Shown: positions 1-9,530, counted from the stretch's first letter. The stretch is 64,000 bases of DNA from Bacteroidales bacterium (GCA_003249955.1 QKHS01000006.1:1-64000); one strand, 5' to 3'. Numbers and translations are program-made. The notes: a model not told the origin generated them from the letters alone.

Positions 1-87
1 CATCAGAGGAACATCGGGGTTTGCGGCTTCCTGCAACAAACGGCTGTTAAAATGTAACCAGCTTATTTCTCTGTTAATAATTTCCAT
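1..87 (-). CDS. ppk1: Polyphosphate kinase 1, N-terminal fragment
   Basis: The minus strand from the ATG at 85-87 reads a 29-residue start that includes NREISWLHFNSRLLQEA and NPDVPL. This is the characteristic beginning of PPK1, which makes polyphosphate reversibly from ATP. The gene runs off the left edge, so the kinase domains are not visible. It lies downstream of ftcD on the same strand, separated by a strong terminator-like hairpin, so it is probably transcribed separately. Recognition rests on the short but very typical N-terminal motif. Confidence 0.8.
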   Translation of the reverse strand, partial: MEIINREISWLHFNSRLLQEAANPDVPLM

Positions 88-210
88 GTAGTGCCAAATT
101 GATTAAACAAAGATACGTTAAGAATTGTAATTAAAATAATTTTAGTGTACAGATTTTAAACTTAGTCTATCCGGGAGTTTTGATTAGCCTGCGACAACTT
201 TATCAAAAAA

Positions 211-241
211 CAACTCAAATATTTTAAAAATATTTGAGTTG
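211..241 (-). terminator. Rho-independent terminator after ftcD
   Basis: A perfect inverted repeat has 15-nt arms (CAACTCAAATATTTT and its complement) around one central base. On the minus strand it is followed at once by a run of T. It sits between the ftcD stop and the ppk1 start and fits an intrinsic terminator for ftcD. Confidence 0.7.
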
Positions 242-311
242 TAAATTGCAATAAATATCGGGGTATCTGAGAAACAATAAATTGTCTGTCAGGCTTGTGT
301 TCCTGATAATA

Positions 312-2003
312 TTATATTTTAGAAAGAACCAGATCCATCACTTCTTTCTCAACAGCCAAAGCTTTCTGTTCAATCTCAGCGCCTTCTTTAAGAACTGCTG
401 CAACAAATTCTTTATCTTTATAGCTGGCTGTGTTTATTCTTACGTTTAAGTAAGCTCCCTGTACTCCGGCTCTGGCTGCCAATGCTCCTACTCCGGCATC
501 ACTTAAAGATGCTTCAAGTCCGGTCTTTGCCATTTCGAGCATAACTTCCATGCTGTCGCAGCAAAGTTTCATTGTTTGAAGCGGAATTTCGATTGCATAT
601 TTCGTTGCATCCTGAATTGCCTGTGTTCTGGCGGCTTTTTCCTCGTCACTTCCTTTAGGCAAACCAAAAGCATCCATTATTTTATTGAAAGCATTTGTAT
701 CTTCATCAACCATTTTTAACAATGCATCGTGGTATGTTTTTCCTTTTTCAGCCCAATCGCTGTATTCCATCCAACGGTCATCGTGACGGTATTTATTAGC
801 TGTAAGATTAGCAACCATTGTTCCCAGAGCAGAGCCCAAAGCTCCCATATAAGCAGCTATTGATCCGCCACCTGGTGCAGGTGCTTCAGATGCGGTAGTA
901 TGGCAGAATTTTACCAGATCCATATCTATCAGTCTCTTGCCACTGTTATCTTCGAGCATGTACTCAATTATATTTTTCTTAGGATCGAATGGTTTTAATT
1001 CATCCAAACCCAAAGACTTTACAGCTATTTTAATAATTTCGGAGTCGGCAATACCTGTAGAACGGCCTTGTTTTTTCAGAAAATATTTACCTGCATCCAG
1101 AATTGATTTAAGCGGCATTACTCCAACCAGTTCTGAACCGGTTACACGAATTCCGTTTGCTGCTGCTCGTTCGCATACTGTATCGAAAGCAACATGAACA
1201 GGAGTAACATTTATATCAGTAAGGTTCATTGAAATCTGTGCAACACCATACTCTTCGATGTACCAACCGATAGCTTTTACCGATTTCAACAATCCCGGTT
1301 CAAAAACCTGTTTGCCGTTTTCGTCAAGAACCGGCTTACCTGTTACAGGGTGTCCTTCTCTTTTTACACGGCCTTTTTCACGTACATCATAAGCAATTGA
1401 ATTTGCTTTGTTCACTGATGTAGAATTTAGGTTAATGTTATAGGCAACAAGGAAATTTCTTGCTCCTACTGCTGTCGCTCCTGTTCTCATTGTATGAGCA
1501 TCCCAGACATTTGAGCCAAAATCGGGTTTCCATTCTTCTGTAGTTATTCTTTTTGCAAGTCCTTCGTATTCGCCGCTGCGGCAATTTGCAAGGTTTTTAC
1601 GCTTTGGTGTAAATGCAGCACTTTCGTAACAAAAAACAGGAATATTTAATTCTGTACCTATTCTCTCAGCCAGTTTGCGTGCATATTCTACTGTTTCTTC
1701 CATTGTTATGTCCGAAACCGGAATCAAAGGACATACGTCTGTTGCACCAAAACGCGGATGTGCTCCTTTATGTTTGCACATGTCAATAATTTCGGAAGCT
1801 TTTTTAACTGCCAGAAATGCGGCATTACAAACTTCGTCAGGAGTTCCGACAAAAGTAACAACCGTGCGGTTTGTTGCTGCTCCCGGATCTACGTCCAGAA
1901 GTTTAATCCCGTCACAAGCTTCGATAACATCTGTAATTTGCTTAATTATGGACATATCGCGTCCTTCACTGAAATTCGGAACACATTCGATTAACTGCTT
2001 CAT
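312..2003 (-). CDS. ftcD: Formimidoyltransferase-cyclodeaminase (glutamate formimidoyltransferase)
   Basis: This 563-residue protein starts MKQLIECVPNFSEGRD, the signature of glutamate formimidoyltransferase. The transferase part covers about residues 1-300. The cyclodeaminase part, about 350-560, contains SEAPAPGGGSIAAYMGALG, the typical start of the FTCD_C helical domain. The two activities move the formimino group of formiminoglutamate (from histidine breakdown) to tetrahydrofolate and deaminate it to methenyl-tetrahydrofolate in the cytoplasm. Length matches the full bifunctional family. The start is the ATG at 2001-2003. A promoter-like TTACTTTG lies just upstream. No other hut gene is in view. 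Confidence 0.95.
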   Translation of the reverse strand: MKQLIECVPNFSEGRDMSIIKQITDVIEACDGIKLLDVDPGAATNRTVVTFVGTPDEVCNAAFLAVKKASEIIDMCKHKGAHPRFGATDVCPLIPVSDITMEETVEYARKLAERIGTELNIPVFCYESAAFTPKRKNLANCRSGEYEGLAKRITTEEWKPDFGSNVWDAHTMRTGATAVGARNFLVAYNINLNSTSVNKANSIAYDVREKGRVKREGHPVTGKPVLDENGKQVFEPGLLKSVKAIGWYIEEYGVAQISMNLTDINVTPVHVAFDTVCERAAANGIRVTGSELVGVMPLKSILDAGKYFLKKQGRSTGIADSEIIKIAVKSLGLDELKPFDPKKNIIEYMLEDNSGKRLIDMDLVKFCHTTASEAPAPGGGSIAAYMGALGSALGTMVANLTANKYRHDDRWMEYSDWAEKGKTYHDALLKMVDEDTNAFNKIMDAFGLPKGSDEEKAARTQAIQDATKYAIEIPLQTMKLCCDSMEVMLEMAKTGLEASLSDAGVGALAARAGVQGAYLNVRINTASYKDKEFVAAVLKEGAEIEQKALAVEKEVMDLVLSKI

Positions 2004-2025
2004 ATTACTTAATTTTTATTTTGTG

Positions 2026-2033
2026 CAAAGTAA
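2026..2033 (-). promoter_or_regulatory. Putative -7 element of ftcD
   Basis: The minus strand reads TTACTTTG, a 7/8 match to the Bacteroidota -7 consensus TAnnTTTG, about 23 nt before the ftcD ATG. A TTTG lies about 21 nt further upstream, in the place of a -33 box. Confidence 0.4.
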
Positions 2034-2211
2034 AGAAGAAATTCAGAATTATCCCAAACTTGTAATCTCATTTTTAGATGTTGTGGAAGCAGAAAACTGA
2101 ATTTTAGTTTATTAAACGATTCTATTTATTTGATTTCTATTATTCAATGTTCTGCGAACGATGGAATGTTGAAAAAGGGAAATGGAAGCCACATCATCTA
2201 CAATTTTTATT

Positions 2212-3357
2212 TTAAGGATTTGTAATCTTACCGTCCCACAATGCTTTTAAAAACATTTCGGCAGGAAATACTTCAACATCATTCATAATTCTCTGGTATT
2301 TATCAAAAGTTACAATAATCATTCTCACTTCAGGAAACTCTTCTTTAAACGCTTTAAGTCCTTTAATGTGTCTTGTTTTTGCTTCTGCACAGGATTTAAT
2401 TTCAATGGCTATTTTACCATTGCCTATAATTATGTCAACCTCATATCCTGTATTTGTCCGCCAATATGTCAATTCGTCAGTTGAAGAAGAATAATCAAGC
2501 CATGCAATGACTTCCTGCAAAATTAGATGTTCAAAAGCGTGTCCGAATGAATCCGAACCTGGAATTAAATTGCGCTCTGATTTAAGATAATTTGCAATCC
2601 CAACATCAAAGAAATAGAATTTCGGAGCAAATATAGATTTACGTTTTTTTGTTCCGGCAAATCCATGTATAAGATATCCAATCATCGAATCTGAAAGAAT
2701 CGTAAAGTAATCTTTAACTGTACGATGATCTATTCCACAATCCTGAGCGATATTTTTGTAAACAACCATTTCACCATTAGTAAAAGCGGCTGACTCCAAA
2801 AAGCGCGTAAAAGATTTTAACCTGCGTGATATTGATTCATCCCTTATTTCTTCTTCAAGATATACACCTACATAAGCTCTTAATCTCTCCCATGGATTAT
2901 TTACCATATAATGGCGTGGTATCATTCCGTTATTTACAGCTTTTACGAGATCAAAGTCGTCTATTTCAGCACTCACCAAAGGATGCAACACTTTACGCAA
3001 AGCCCGGCCTCCCAACAAATTTGCACCATTCCTTTTCAACTTTCGGGGACTTGATCCACTTAAAATAAAGCGAATACCTTTGCTGACTATTAAATATTGT
3101 ACCACATCAAGCAATTGAGGAACCTTCTGTATCTCATCTATTATTACGATATCTCCTTCTGAAAAACTATCAAGCTCTTCTGCAAGTAAATCAGGATTTC
3201 TAAAGAATCTTTCAAACTCACCTGCTGTCAACAGGTCATAATATCTTGCATCGGGATACTGCTGCTTAAGTAAAGTGGTTTTTCCAACCTGACGGGCTCC
3301 CCAGACAAAAATGCTGTCATTATAATCATTTTCAAGATTCAATATTCTACTATACAT
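2212..3357 (-). CDS. AAA ATPase with DUF4143 domain
   Basis: This 381-residue protein has a Walker A motif (GARQVGKTT, residues 20-28) and a Walker B (DIVIIDEIQ, about residues 69-77) near the N-terminus. A C-terminal half of the DUF4143 type follows, with the nuclease-like motif YEVDIIIGNGKIAIEIKS. Such proteins are very common in Bacteroidota and Archaea; their role is unknown, with toxin, nuclease or chaperone functions proposed. It stands alone on the minus strand and has a good TATTTTTG promoter element upstream. Family assignment is firm; function is not. Confidence 0.85.
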   Translation of the reverse strand: MYSRILNLENDYNDSIFVWGARQVGKTTLLKQQYPDARYYDLLTAGEFERFFRNPDLLAEELDSFSEGDIVIIDEIQKVPQLLDVVQYLIVSKGIRFILSGSSPRKLKRNGANLLGGRALRKVLHPLVSAEIDDFDLVKAVNNGMIPRHYMVNNPWERLRAYVGVYLEEEIRDESISRRLKSFTRFLESAAFTNGEMVVYKNIAQDCGIDHRTVKDYFTILSDSMIGYLIHGFAGTKKRKSIFAPKFYFFDVGIANYLKSERNLIPGSDSFGHAFEHLILQEVIAWLDYSSSTDELTYWRTNTGYEVDIIIGNGKIAIEIKSCAEAKTRHIKGLKAFKEEFPEVRMIIVTFDKYQRIMNDVEVFPAEMFLKALWDGKITNP

Positions 3358-3403
3358 ACGTCATAATGTTATTAAATGATTTTAAAATTACATTAGCATG
3401 TCA

Positions 3404-3411
3404 CAAAAATA
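3404..3411 (-). promoter_or_regulatory. Putative -7 element of the DUF4143 ATPase gene
   Basis: The minus strand reads TATTTTTG, a full match to TAnnTTTG, about 47 nt upstream of the ATG at 3357. Confidence 0.4.
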
Positions 3412-3602
3412 ACAAAATAATTAATATAATAGTAAATTTCACCCCTGTTTTTCTCTAAAATCGATTTATTCAACGATTCCATGTTCTATGAACGATGTAA
3501 TGTTGAATGTTGAATAAATACGACACTTGTAATAAAAAACTCTTCTCCGAATGTCTTAAATCCGGATAATCTGAATATTTTTGTCTGTTGAAAAGCAAGC
3601 TT

Positions 3603-5678
3603 ATGAAATTTAAACAACATCTCATATTTATACTGATTATCAGCATTTTACTGATTGGAAGCAATGCGCATTCCGCCAACCTGCAAAAGCCTCAAAGCAC
3701 AGAAATATACTCCTATTCGGGCGACAATCAGACCCAAACCACAGGCAAGGTTCTCGAAAATCCTATAAGGGTTCTGGTAACTGACAAAAACGGGAATCCG
3801 CTAAAAGGACACGAGGTAATTTTTTCAATTATTACTTATCCTAAAAACAGCCATGGTTACAGATTAGACAAAACTCATGTTTGTACCGATTCTGCCGGAA
3901 TTGCAATAAACTATTTTCAGGTCGGGGATAAAGAAGGAGTTTATGAAATACTGGTTTCATCGAATGAGGACTGTGACTCGAACAATCTGGTTTACGAAGT
4001 TCAGGGAAGAAAAAAATCATGGGTTTTATTTCTGATTTTTGGTTTGCTGGGAGGCCTGGCACTGTTTCTTTACGGAATGGAAATTCTCAGCAAAGGTATG
4101 CAGGCTGCTGCCGGAAACAAAATGAGAAACATTATCAGCAGGTTCACCCAAAACAGGTTTCTGGCTTTAATTGCCGGGATTATTATTACTATTTTGGTTC
4201 AGAGCAGTTCTGCAACAAGTGTTATGCTGGTAGGTTTTGTCGAAGCCGGGTTGATGAGTTTCGCCCAGACTCTGGGTATGCTGCTGGGTGCCGGCATAGG
4301 AACAACCATTACGGCGCAACTTATTGCTTTAAAAATCACGGACTACTCTCTGCTGTTTATTGCTCTTGGCTTCGGGTTTATTATATTTTCGAAGAAAGTT
4401 AAACTTAACAATATCGGTAAGGCTATTCTGGGTTTCGGGTTGTTGTTTTTCGGTATGTACATTATGTCCGAATCGATGTACCCGTTAAGAAGTTACCAGG
4501 GATTTCTGGATTTGCTGGTGAAACTTGAAAATCCTGTAGTCGGAATTCTGGTTGGTTTTGCATTTACGGCTTTAATCCAGAGCAGTGCCGCTTTTATCGG
4601 GATAATGATTACCATTGCCTCTCAGGGATTTTTAAGCATTGAAGCCTGTATTCCGCTGATTTTGGGAACAAATCTGGGAACCGGGATGACAGCAATTTTA
4701 GCAAGTTTAAATTCGGGGCGCGAAGCAAAACGTGTAGCATTTGCCCATTCATTTTTTAAACTTATAGGAATTTTAATATTTGTATGGTGGATTCCCGAAT
4801 TTGCAGAGCTTGTAAAATCCATATCACCGAAAGCCACGGCTACAGGATCGGAATTTGAAATTATGAGCCAGACAGTACCCCGCCAGATTGCCAACGCTCA
4901 TACAGTTTTCAGCATAGGTCTGGCAATATTGATTTTGCCTTTATTAACATTCTTTTCAAAATTGATTACTAAAATAATCCCAGACAAAGCAAAGCCGTCA
5001 CCATACAAGCTTAAATATATTAATTCGGCGGTAAGCTCCTCCCCTGCAATTTCGCTGAGTCTGGCAAAAAAGGAAACTGAAAGGATGAGCCTTAAAGTAA
5101 AAAAACTTGTAGGCCTGGGACTAAAACCGTTTTTAGAACGCGATCAGAATTGCCTTGAGAAATGGCAAAAACTTGAAAACGAATCAGATTTCCTTAAGGA
5201 AAACATAAGCAAATATCTTGTAAGCGTAAGCTCCGAAAACTCTGACGAACAGCAACTTAACGAAGCATTCCAGATAATGTATGTAGTTAAAGAGCTCGAA
5301 ATGATAAGCGATATTATAAACACAAACATAAGACATCAGGCGGTAAAATGGCTGGCCGGGGACAGTGATTTTTCGGAAGAAGGAAAAAATGAATTACTTA
5401 TAATTCAGGAAAAATCGCTGAAACAGATAAGCCGGTCGATGGAAGTGTTTAATGATGTTAACCTCGAAAAAGCAGAGCATGTAAAACAAAAGTTTAAAAA
5501 ATATGCAAATATGGCTGAGGAATTCGAAAAGCACCATTACGAAAGGCTTATCGGGAATAATGAAAAGACTCAGCAAAGCACCGAAATACATCTGGAATTA
5601 CTTGGTTTATTTAACGCTATCAGTCGTCACGCCACAAATATTTCGAGGATATTGCTGAACTGGAACGGGGAGAAATGA
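3603..5678 (+). CDS. Na/Pi cotransporter family protein with N-terminal Ig-like domain and C-terminal PhoU-like domain
   Basis: This is the only plus-strand gene of the window. I chose the ATG at 3603; a TTG five codons upstream is also open. A signal peptide (about residues 1-23) is followed by an Ig-like domain (about 45-130) with the phrase VLVTDKNGNPLKGHEV, as in Big-type filaments. The transporter starts near residue 140 and carries the paired signatures QSSSATS and QSSAAF of the PNaS (NptA) family, with about eight membrane segments. A cytoplasmic PhoU-like helical region of about 190 residues ends the protein. It probably imports phosphate with sodium. The extracytoplasmic Ig domain in front of the transporter is the unusual part. 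Confidence 0.9.
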   Translation: MKFKQHLIFILIISILLIGSNAHSANLQKPQSTEIYSYSGDNQTQTTGKVLENPIRVLVTDKNGNPLKGHEVIFSIITYPKNSHGYRLDKTHVCTDSAGIAINYFQVGDKEGVYEILVSSNEDCDSNNLVYEVQGRKKSWVLFLIFGLLGGLALFLYGMEILSKGMQAAAGNKMRNIISRFTQNRFLALIAGIIITILVQSSSATSVMLVGFVEAGLMSFAQTLGMLLGAGIGTTITAQLIALKITDYSLLFIALGFGFIIFSKKVKLNNIGKAILGFGLLFFGMYIMSESMYPLRSYQGFLDLLVKLENPVVGILVGFAFTALIQSSAAFIGIMITIASQGFLSIEACIPLILGTNLGTGMTAILASLNSGREAKRVAFAHSFFKLIGILIFVWWIPEFAELVKSISPKATATGSEFEIMSQTVPRQIANAHTVFSIGLAILILPLLTFFSKLITKIIPDKAKPSPYKLKYINSAVSSSPAISLSLAKKETERMSLKVKKLVGLGLKPFLERDQNCLEKWQKLENESDFLKENISKYLVSVSSENSDEQQLNEAFQIMYVVKELEMISDIINTNIRHQAVKWLAGDSDFSEEGKNELLIIQEKSLKQISRSMEVFNDVNLEKAEHVKQKFKKYANMAEEFEKHHYERLIGNNEKTQQSTEIHLELLGLFNAISRHATNISRILLNWNGEK

Positions 5679-5691
5679 GAATTCAGGGGTT

Positions 5692-5870
5692 GGAAGACCG
5701 AAGTCAGAAGACGGGTGGCCGGAAGTTTATTTGCCTGAAGCTCCCCTACTCCTGACTTACTGCTTCTATCCGCCTTGTAATAAGTATTCCCCAAGAAAAA
5801 GAGCTCTAACTTCTGACTTACTGCTTCTATCAACCCGTCTTCCGACTTCGGTCTTCCGACTTCAATCCAA
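5692..5870. repeat. Inverted and direct short repeats behind the Na/Pi transporter
   Basis: GGAAGACCGAAGTCAGAAGA near 5693 returns inverted near 5836-5858, so arms of about 24 nt flank some 115 nt. Within the interval TGACTTACTGCTTCTATC occurs twice (near 5752 and 5815). No coding sequence is evident. It could act as a bidirectional terminator between two convergent genes, or be the relic of a small mobile repeat. Confidence 0.5.
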
Positions 5871-5871
5871 T

Positions 5872-6288
5872 TCAACTCTGCAGTTTCGCTTTTATTGCTT
5901 CAATTTTGTTTTGCCGTTCAAATGAAAATGTTTTGTCTGTTTTTTCGCATAGCATATAAACCTGTAATGCTTTTTCAAGAATATGTTTGTTATCGGCAGA
6001 ATTATCATTATCGCCGAGATTGGCTATAATTCCGGCCAGCAACTCAAGGTTAGCGGCATTCATTCCTTTAAAACGGGAAATATATTCCTCAAGGGCTGAT
6101 TCATCCAGTGTAAGGAAATGCTTTAAATCGAATCCTGTTTCGCTTAACAACAGTTCGTTTGTTTGTTCAAATTCGTTTTCAATTGTTATGGAGAGGTTTC
6201 CTTTAACAGCAAAAAGCTTATTTAATATAGCTCTCAAAACCATTCCGATTTTCTCTATTTCTCTTAAGAGATAGTCTTTTTGTTCCAT
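5872..6288 (-). CDS. Hypothetical protein, all-helical, possibly DUF6483-like
   Basis: A 138-residue soluble protein begins MEQKDYLLREIEKIGMVLRAIL. It is predicted to be helical, with a tetratricopeptide-like C-terminal stretch (NKHILEKALQVYMLCEK). It has no signal peptide, cysteine cluster or catalytic motif. The opening resembles small DUF6483-type proteins, but I cannot confirm this. It stands alone and converges with the transporter gene. Confidence 0.55.
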   Translation of the reverse strand: MEQKDYLLREIEKIGMVLRAILNKLFAVKGNLSITIENEFEQTNELLLSETGFDLKHFLTLDESALEEYISRFKGMNAANLELLAGIIANLGDNDNSADNKHILEKALQVYMLCEKTDKTFSFERQNKIEAIKAKLQS

Positions 6289-6781
6289 GCCTGTTTTTTT
6301 GTAAAAATAACAATTTTTTGGATTATGCGGGGCATAGTGTTGACGATAAAACAGGACAAACGCAGACTTTTTATTTTATGCATACAATAAACCCCGACAA
6401 CTTCCATGCTTATTAACAAGATGTTGCAACCAACTATGTCGGTATTAGTTGCTGATTAACGCTTAAGTTATTTCTTATTCTTTTGCCGCGAATTTACTAA
6501 TTTTCACGAATACGTTTTTATCAGCAAGCTGATTTCGGAAAGATATGTAGTTATATAATCTGCTTGTGAAGGACAAATAATTTAACGCATAAACATATCA
6601 ATTCCATTCGGGTAATTCGAAAAATTCGCGGCAAAATAGAATATGCATTAAAAAATAAGCCGCTAATTTACTAATTTACACGAACGGCTTTAGCCCTCGA
6701 CGAAGTCAATTAAAGTTAGCAGGGTTGGTGAATTCACAGTTTATTTGTCGTTATACAAAGCTTTATCGCATCAACAGCATT
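6289..6781. other. Gene-free stretch with short dispersed repeats
   Basis: No ORF of note lies here. The stretch holds a MITE-like inverted repeat (6480-6637, listed separately) and another copy of its end sequence near 6657 (AAGCCGCTAATTTACTAATT). The rest is AT-rich without visible structure. Confidence 0.6.
6480..6637. repeat. MITE-like inverted-repeat unit
   Basis: The left end TTTTGCCGCGAATTT returns inverted at the right end as AATTCGCGGCAAAA, and a second matched CGAAT lies inside each arm, giving imperfect arms of about 30 nt on a 158-nt unit. No ORF lies inside. A partial extra copy of the arm sits at about 6657-6688. It could be a miniature transposable element or a palindromic repeat of the genome. 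Confidence 0.4.
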
Positions 6782-7339
6782 TTATTTTTCCTTTATTTCT
6801 TTTCTGTACATTATCTTATTACCCGGGATATCATATATTTCAATGACTGCGCCATCTCCGTCAAATCCGTTGGCTTCCGCAAATTTACTTAATGCCGGAT
6901 AGACTATCATTATACTGAATAATACTGACAGCTTTCCTTTGTACGGGAATTCGGAGACAATATATCTCTGAACCGGCAATGTTTTGAGTTTGAACCCGGA
7001 AGGCAATTCTGTGATTTTTCCCAAATCTGCAGTTTCGACAACACAGCCGGCTTCGGAACGCAAGTTTGATTTTTCTGTTTTTTTCGGATTGTCAAAGTAT
7101 TTTCCGTATCCTTTGTATGTTTCAATCTTATAATCATTAAGCAAGCTGTAATATATTTTATCCATCAGCTCCCCGCTTTGCCGGTAATCTCCTGTAAGGG
7201 AATCATACACAACCGTTTCGCCGCCCGATTCTTCAATTCTGATGTTCAAACGTTTAAAACCTCCGTAGTATGCATAAACCACAAGACAAATAACAACTAT
7301 GCAAATAACTGCAATCAATACTATTTTCATAACTTTCAT
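6782..7339 (-). CDS. Membrane-anchored GyrI-like/effector-binding-like protein
   Basis: This 185-residue protein has one N-terminal membrane anchor (residues 4-25, IVLIAVICIVVICLVVYAYY) and a soluble domain. It overlaps the AraC regulator gene upstream by 4 nt (ATGA type), so the two are translationally coupled. The soluble part (LPVQRYIVSEFPYKGKLSVLF, then FAEANGFDGDGAVIEIYD) resembles GyrI-like small-molecule binding domains, which also form the C-terminal half of the partner. A membrane-bound sensor partner for the regulator is plausible but inferred. Confidence 0.6.
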   Translation of the reverse strand: MKVMKIVLIAVICIVVICLVVYAYYGGFKRLNIRIEESGGETVVYDSLTGDYRQSGELMDKIYYSLLNDYKIETYKGYGKYFDNPKKTEKSNLRSEAGCVVETADLGKITELPSGFKLKTLPVQRYIVSEFPYKGKLSVLFSIMIVYPALSKFAEANGFDGDGAVIEIYDIPGNKIMYRKEIKEK

Positions 7340-8193
7340 TTATTAATTGATTTTACAGGTAAACAAAGATTAACGCGGTATATACCCGACTCATATTGTT
7401 CTGAGTATAGATACATTTCCAGATGAGGGCGGTCGGCCGGGATAAATTCGCTGTTTAACAACCACTCTTTAAAAATATAGTCCCAGGCAAGTGAAATGCT
7501 GTCTTTGTAACCTTCGAAAAGGAAAACAGCGAATTGTCCGCCTTTTAAAACTTTGGTATTATACGGGATATCTCCGGGGATATGTTCTTTTTCAACGGAA
7601 ATACATGCATCATATTTGCATTTGCCGGCAGGTGTATAATCGGGATCATCATAACCGATTCCGATAAACTGTTTGATTAAAAAATTTTTTGCCAGAGCCA
7701 GCTTATACAAATCGTCAAATAGTTTTGGAATCACTTCGGTACTGTAACCAGTGGTGATTTTTTGGTAAATGATGAATGTATCAGGAATTTTTCTTACTCC
7801 TTCAAAACTTATGTTGAGTTTACCGGCATCGGTTTTTATGACCGGTTTTTTAAAATAATCTTTGGAAGATTTTATTTCGGTAGGTGTTACACCGTGAAAT
7901 TCTTTAAAATCTCTGGAGAAATTTGCAACAGAATTATAGCCCAAAGAATATCCCAGTTCTTTAACGGTAATTGTTTTATCTATACTGAGTAATCTATAGG
8001 CTTTTATCATCTTCATGCGCTTAATAAATTCATTAAGGTTTTCCCCGGTAATGCTTTTAAAAATTCTGTGAAAGTGATATTTTGAAAACATTGCAATATC
8101 TGCCAGCTCGTTAAGTCTTAACTTGCTGTCAACATTGTTTTCAATGTAGTCTATTACCTTGCTTATTCTGTTTATGTAAAAACTGTTTATCAA
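7336..8193 (-). CDS. AraC-family transcriptional regulator with GyrI-like effector domain
   Basis: Residues 1-108 form the double helix-turn-helix of AraC/XylS regulators (LRLNELADIAMFSKYHFHR and LGYSLGYNSVANFSRDFKEF). Residues about 120-283 are a GyrI-like (AraC_E_bind) domain. The architecture is that of Rob/SoxS-like and multidrug-sensing regulators. It is the first gene of a two-gene unit with the membrane-anchored GyrI-like protein. A TATTTTTG element lies at 8205-8212, very close to the start. The ligand is unknown. Confidence 0.88.
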   Translation of the reverse strand: MINSFYINRISKVIDYIENNVDSKLRLNELADIAMFSKYHFHRIFKSITGENLNEFIKRMKMIKAYRLLSIDKTITVKELGYSLGYNSVANFSRDFKEFHGVTPTEIKSSKDYFKKPVIKTDAGKLNISFEGVRKIPDTFIIYQKITTGYSTEVIPKLFDDLYKLALAKNFLIKQFIGIGYDDPDYTPAGKCKYDACISVEKEHIPGDIPYNTKVLKGGQFAVFLFEGYKDSISLAWDYIFKEWLLNSEFIPADRPHLEMYLYSEQYESGIYRVNLCLPVKSINK

Positions 8194-8204
8194 CTTTTTT
8201 TCTG

Positions 8205-8212
8205 CAAAAATA
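8205..8212 (-). promoter_or_regulatory. Putative -7 element of the AraC/GyrI unit
   Basis: TATTTTTG on the minus strand matches TAnnTTTG and ends 12 nt before the ATG, which would give a very short leader. No clear -33 box is seen at the right distance. Confidence 0.35.
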
Positions 8213-8378
8213 AGTTATTTATTATGGACGGGGTTTCCAAATGTTGCGGTTTTTAAATAATGGTGTTTAATGGAATGGTGTTTAATGGTTGACGGGATAA
8301 TATAATCCATAAGTGTGTGACGTTCTTACGGTAGTTTTTACCGCTTTTTTCTCATATTACAAATCGTAACAATCATTG

Positions 8379-9530
8379 TTACCAGCCGTTTTTTGTTTTT
8401 TCGGCTTCTATTTCTTTAAGTATCTCATCTTTACCTTCCCAATCTTTTTCTGTTTCTGTTAAAAGTGTTACGGCTTTGTCGAGATATAGTCGTGCTCTTT
8501 CTTTATCTGTTGTTTTAAGAAGGTCATAAAGTGACAAACAGAAGTCGTAGTAACGGGGGTAATATTTTGTGCCGATGGTGTAAACTTCTGCAGCATAGTT
8601 ATCATATCCGCTGTATGAGTAACGGGAAGCTATTCCGTTTATATCTGCAATTTCCGGAGGATAAAAGAAATTCCCTATTTTTGAGGCTTCTGATATTTTA
8701 CTTATTTCCTTTGTCAGTGATTCAGGATTACTGATTAATCTGTATTCATCATTAACTTCGGCTATTTTGGTGTATCTGCTGCTGAAATCTTTAAATATTT
8801 TCGTCAGAAATGATGGCGTTGCAACAATTGGTACTGCATTGTGAGCGGAGTAATCTGCTTCAAATACAGAAATTGTGTTAAAAAATTCCGGAAATGCTGT
8901 TTTGAGTTGGTTGTATTTTTCTCTGTGATGGAAATCTTTATCGCCGGCAATCCCTCCTGTTGAGATTGAAATCTTTGTTTTATCAATTTTGTCTGATTGT
9001 TGAAATCCGTTGACCAGCATTTCCATTTCGTCAAACGGGGTATTTGCTATTACAGCGGAGTAAAAGCCGGGATGCTTATAATATGAATAAAGTGAAAATG
9101 ATGCTGAAAACGAATGCCCGATAATTACTCTGAAGTGGCCCGGGTGGTATTTTTCAAGTTCATTGTCAAGTTCTGAGGTAATAAATTTATCAAGTGGCAG
9201 TTCTGTTTCAAGGTTTGTAATTCCGCACTCCAGGTTCCTGTTGTTGTGTGGTATTACAACTACAAGGGCATTGGGAATTTCGTGTGTGTATTGCAAATAT
9301 TTTATGTCGGAAAGTAATGGATTAATAAACCATTCGTGTTGCCCGTCAAGCAAATAAATTACAGGAAGTTTTACCGAATCGGACATGTATTTGTAAAACT
9401 CCGGTTTATGAACAAACACTGTTCTTGTTTCGTTAAAGGCTTCTGAATAAAAAGACAGGGTGTCGGTTTCCTGCCCAAAGGCTGTTGTTGAAAGGAACAA
9501 AACCAGAATTGTTATAAGTTTATTTTTCAT
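8379..9530 (-). CDS. Secreted alpha/beta hydrolase, esterase (Fes/BesA-like) family
   Basis: This 383-residue protein has a clear signal peptide (MKNKLITILVLFLSTTAFGQ). The fold is that of putative esterases related to siderophore esterases: IYLLDGQHEW forms the oxyanion region and GHSFSA carries the nucleophile serine. The last 100 residues hold helical repeats resembling a tetratricopeptide tail (NYAAEVYTIGTKYYPRY). It probably acts in the periplasm on an ester substrate that cannot be named from the sequence. It stands alone, at the left border of the cassette-like region. Confidence 0.8.
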   Translation of the reverse strand: MKNKLITILVLFLSTTAFGQETDTLSFYSEAFNETRTVFVHKPEFYKYMSDSVKLPVIYLLDGQHEWFINPLLSDIKYLQYTHEIPNALVVVIPHNNRNLECGITNLETELPLDKFITSELDNELEKYHPGHFRVIIGHSFSASFSLYSYYKHPGFYSAVIANTPFDEMEMLVNGFQQSDKIDKTKISISTGGIAGDKDFHHREKYNQLKTAFPEFFNTISVFEADYSAHNAVPIVATPSFLTKIFKDFSSRYTKIAEVNDEYRLISNPESLTKEISKISEASKIGNFFYPPEIADINGIASRYSYSGYDNYAAEVYTIGTKYYPRYYDFCLSLYDLLKTTDKERARLYLDKAVTLLTETEKDWEGKDEILKEIEAEKTKNGW

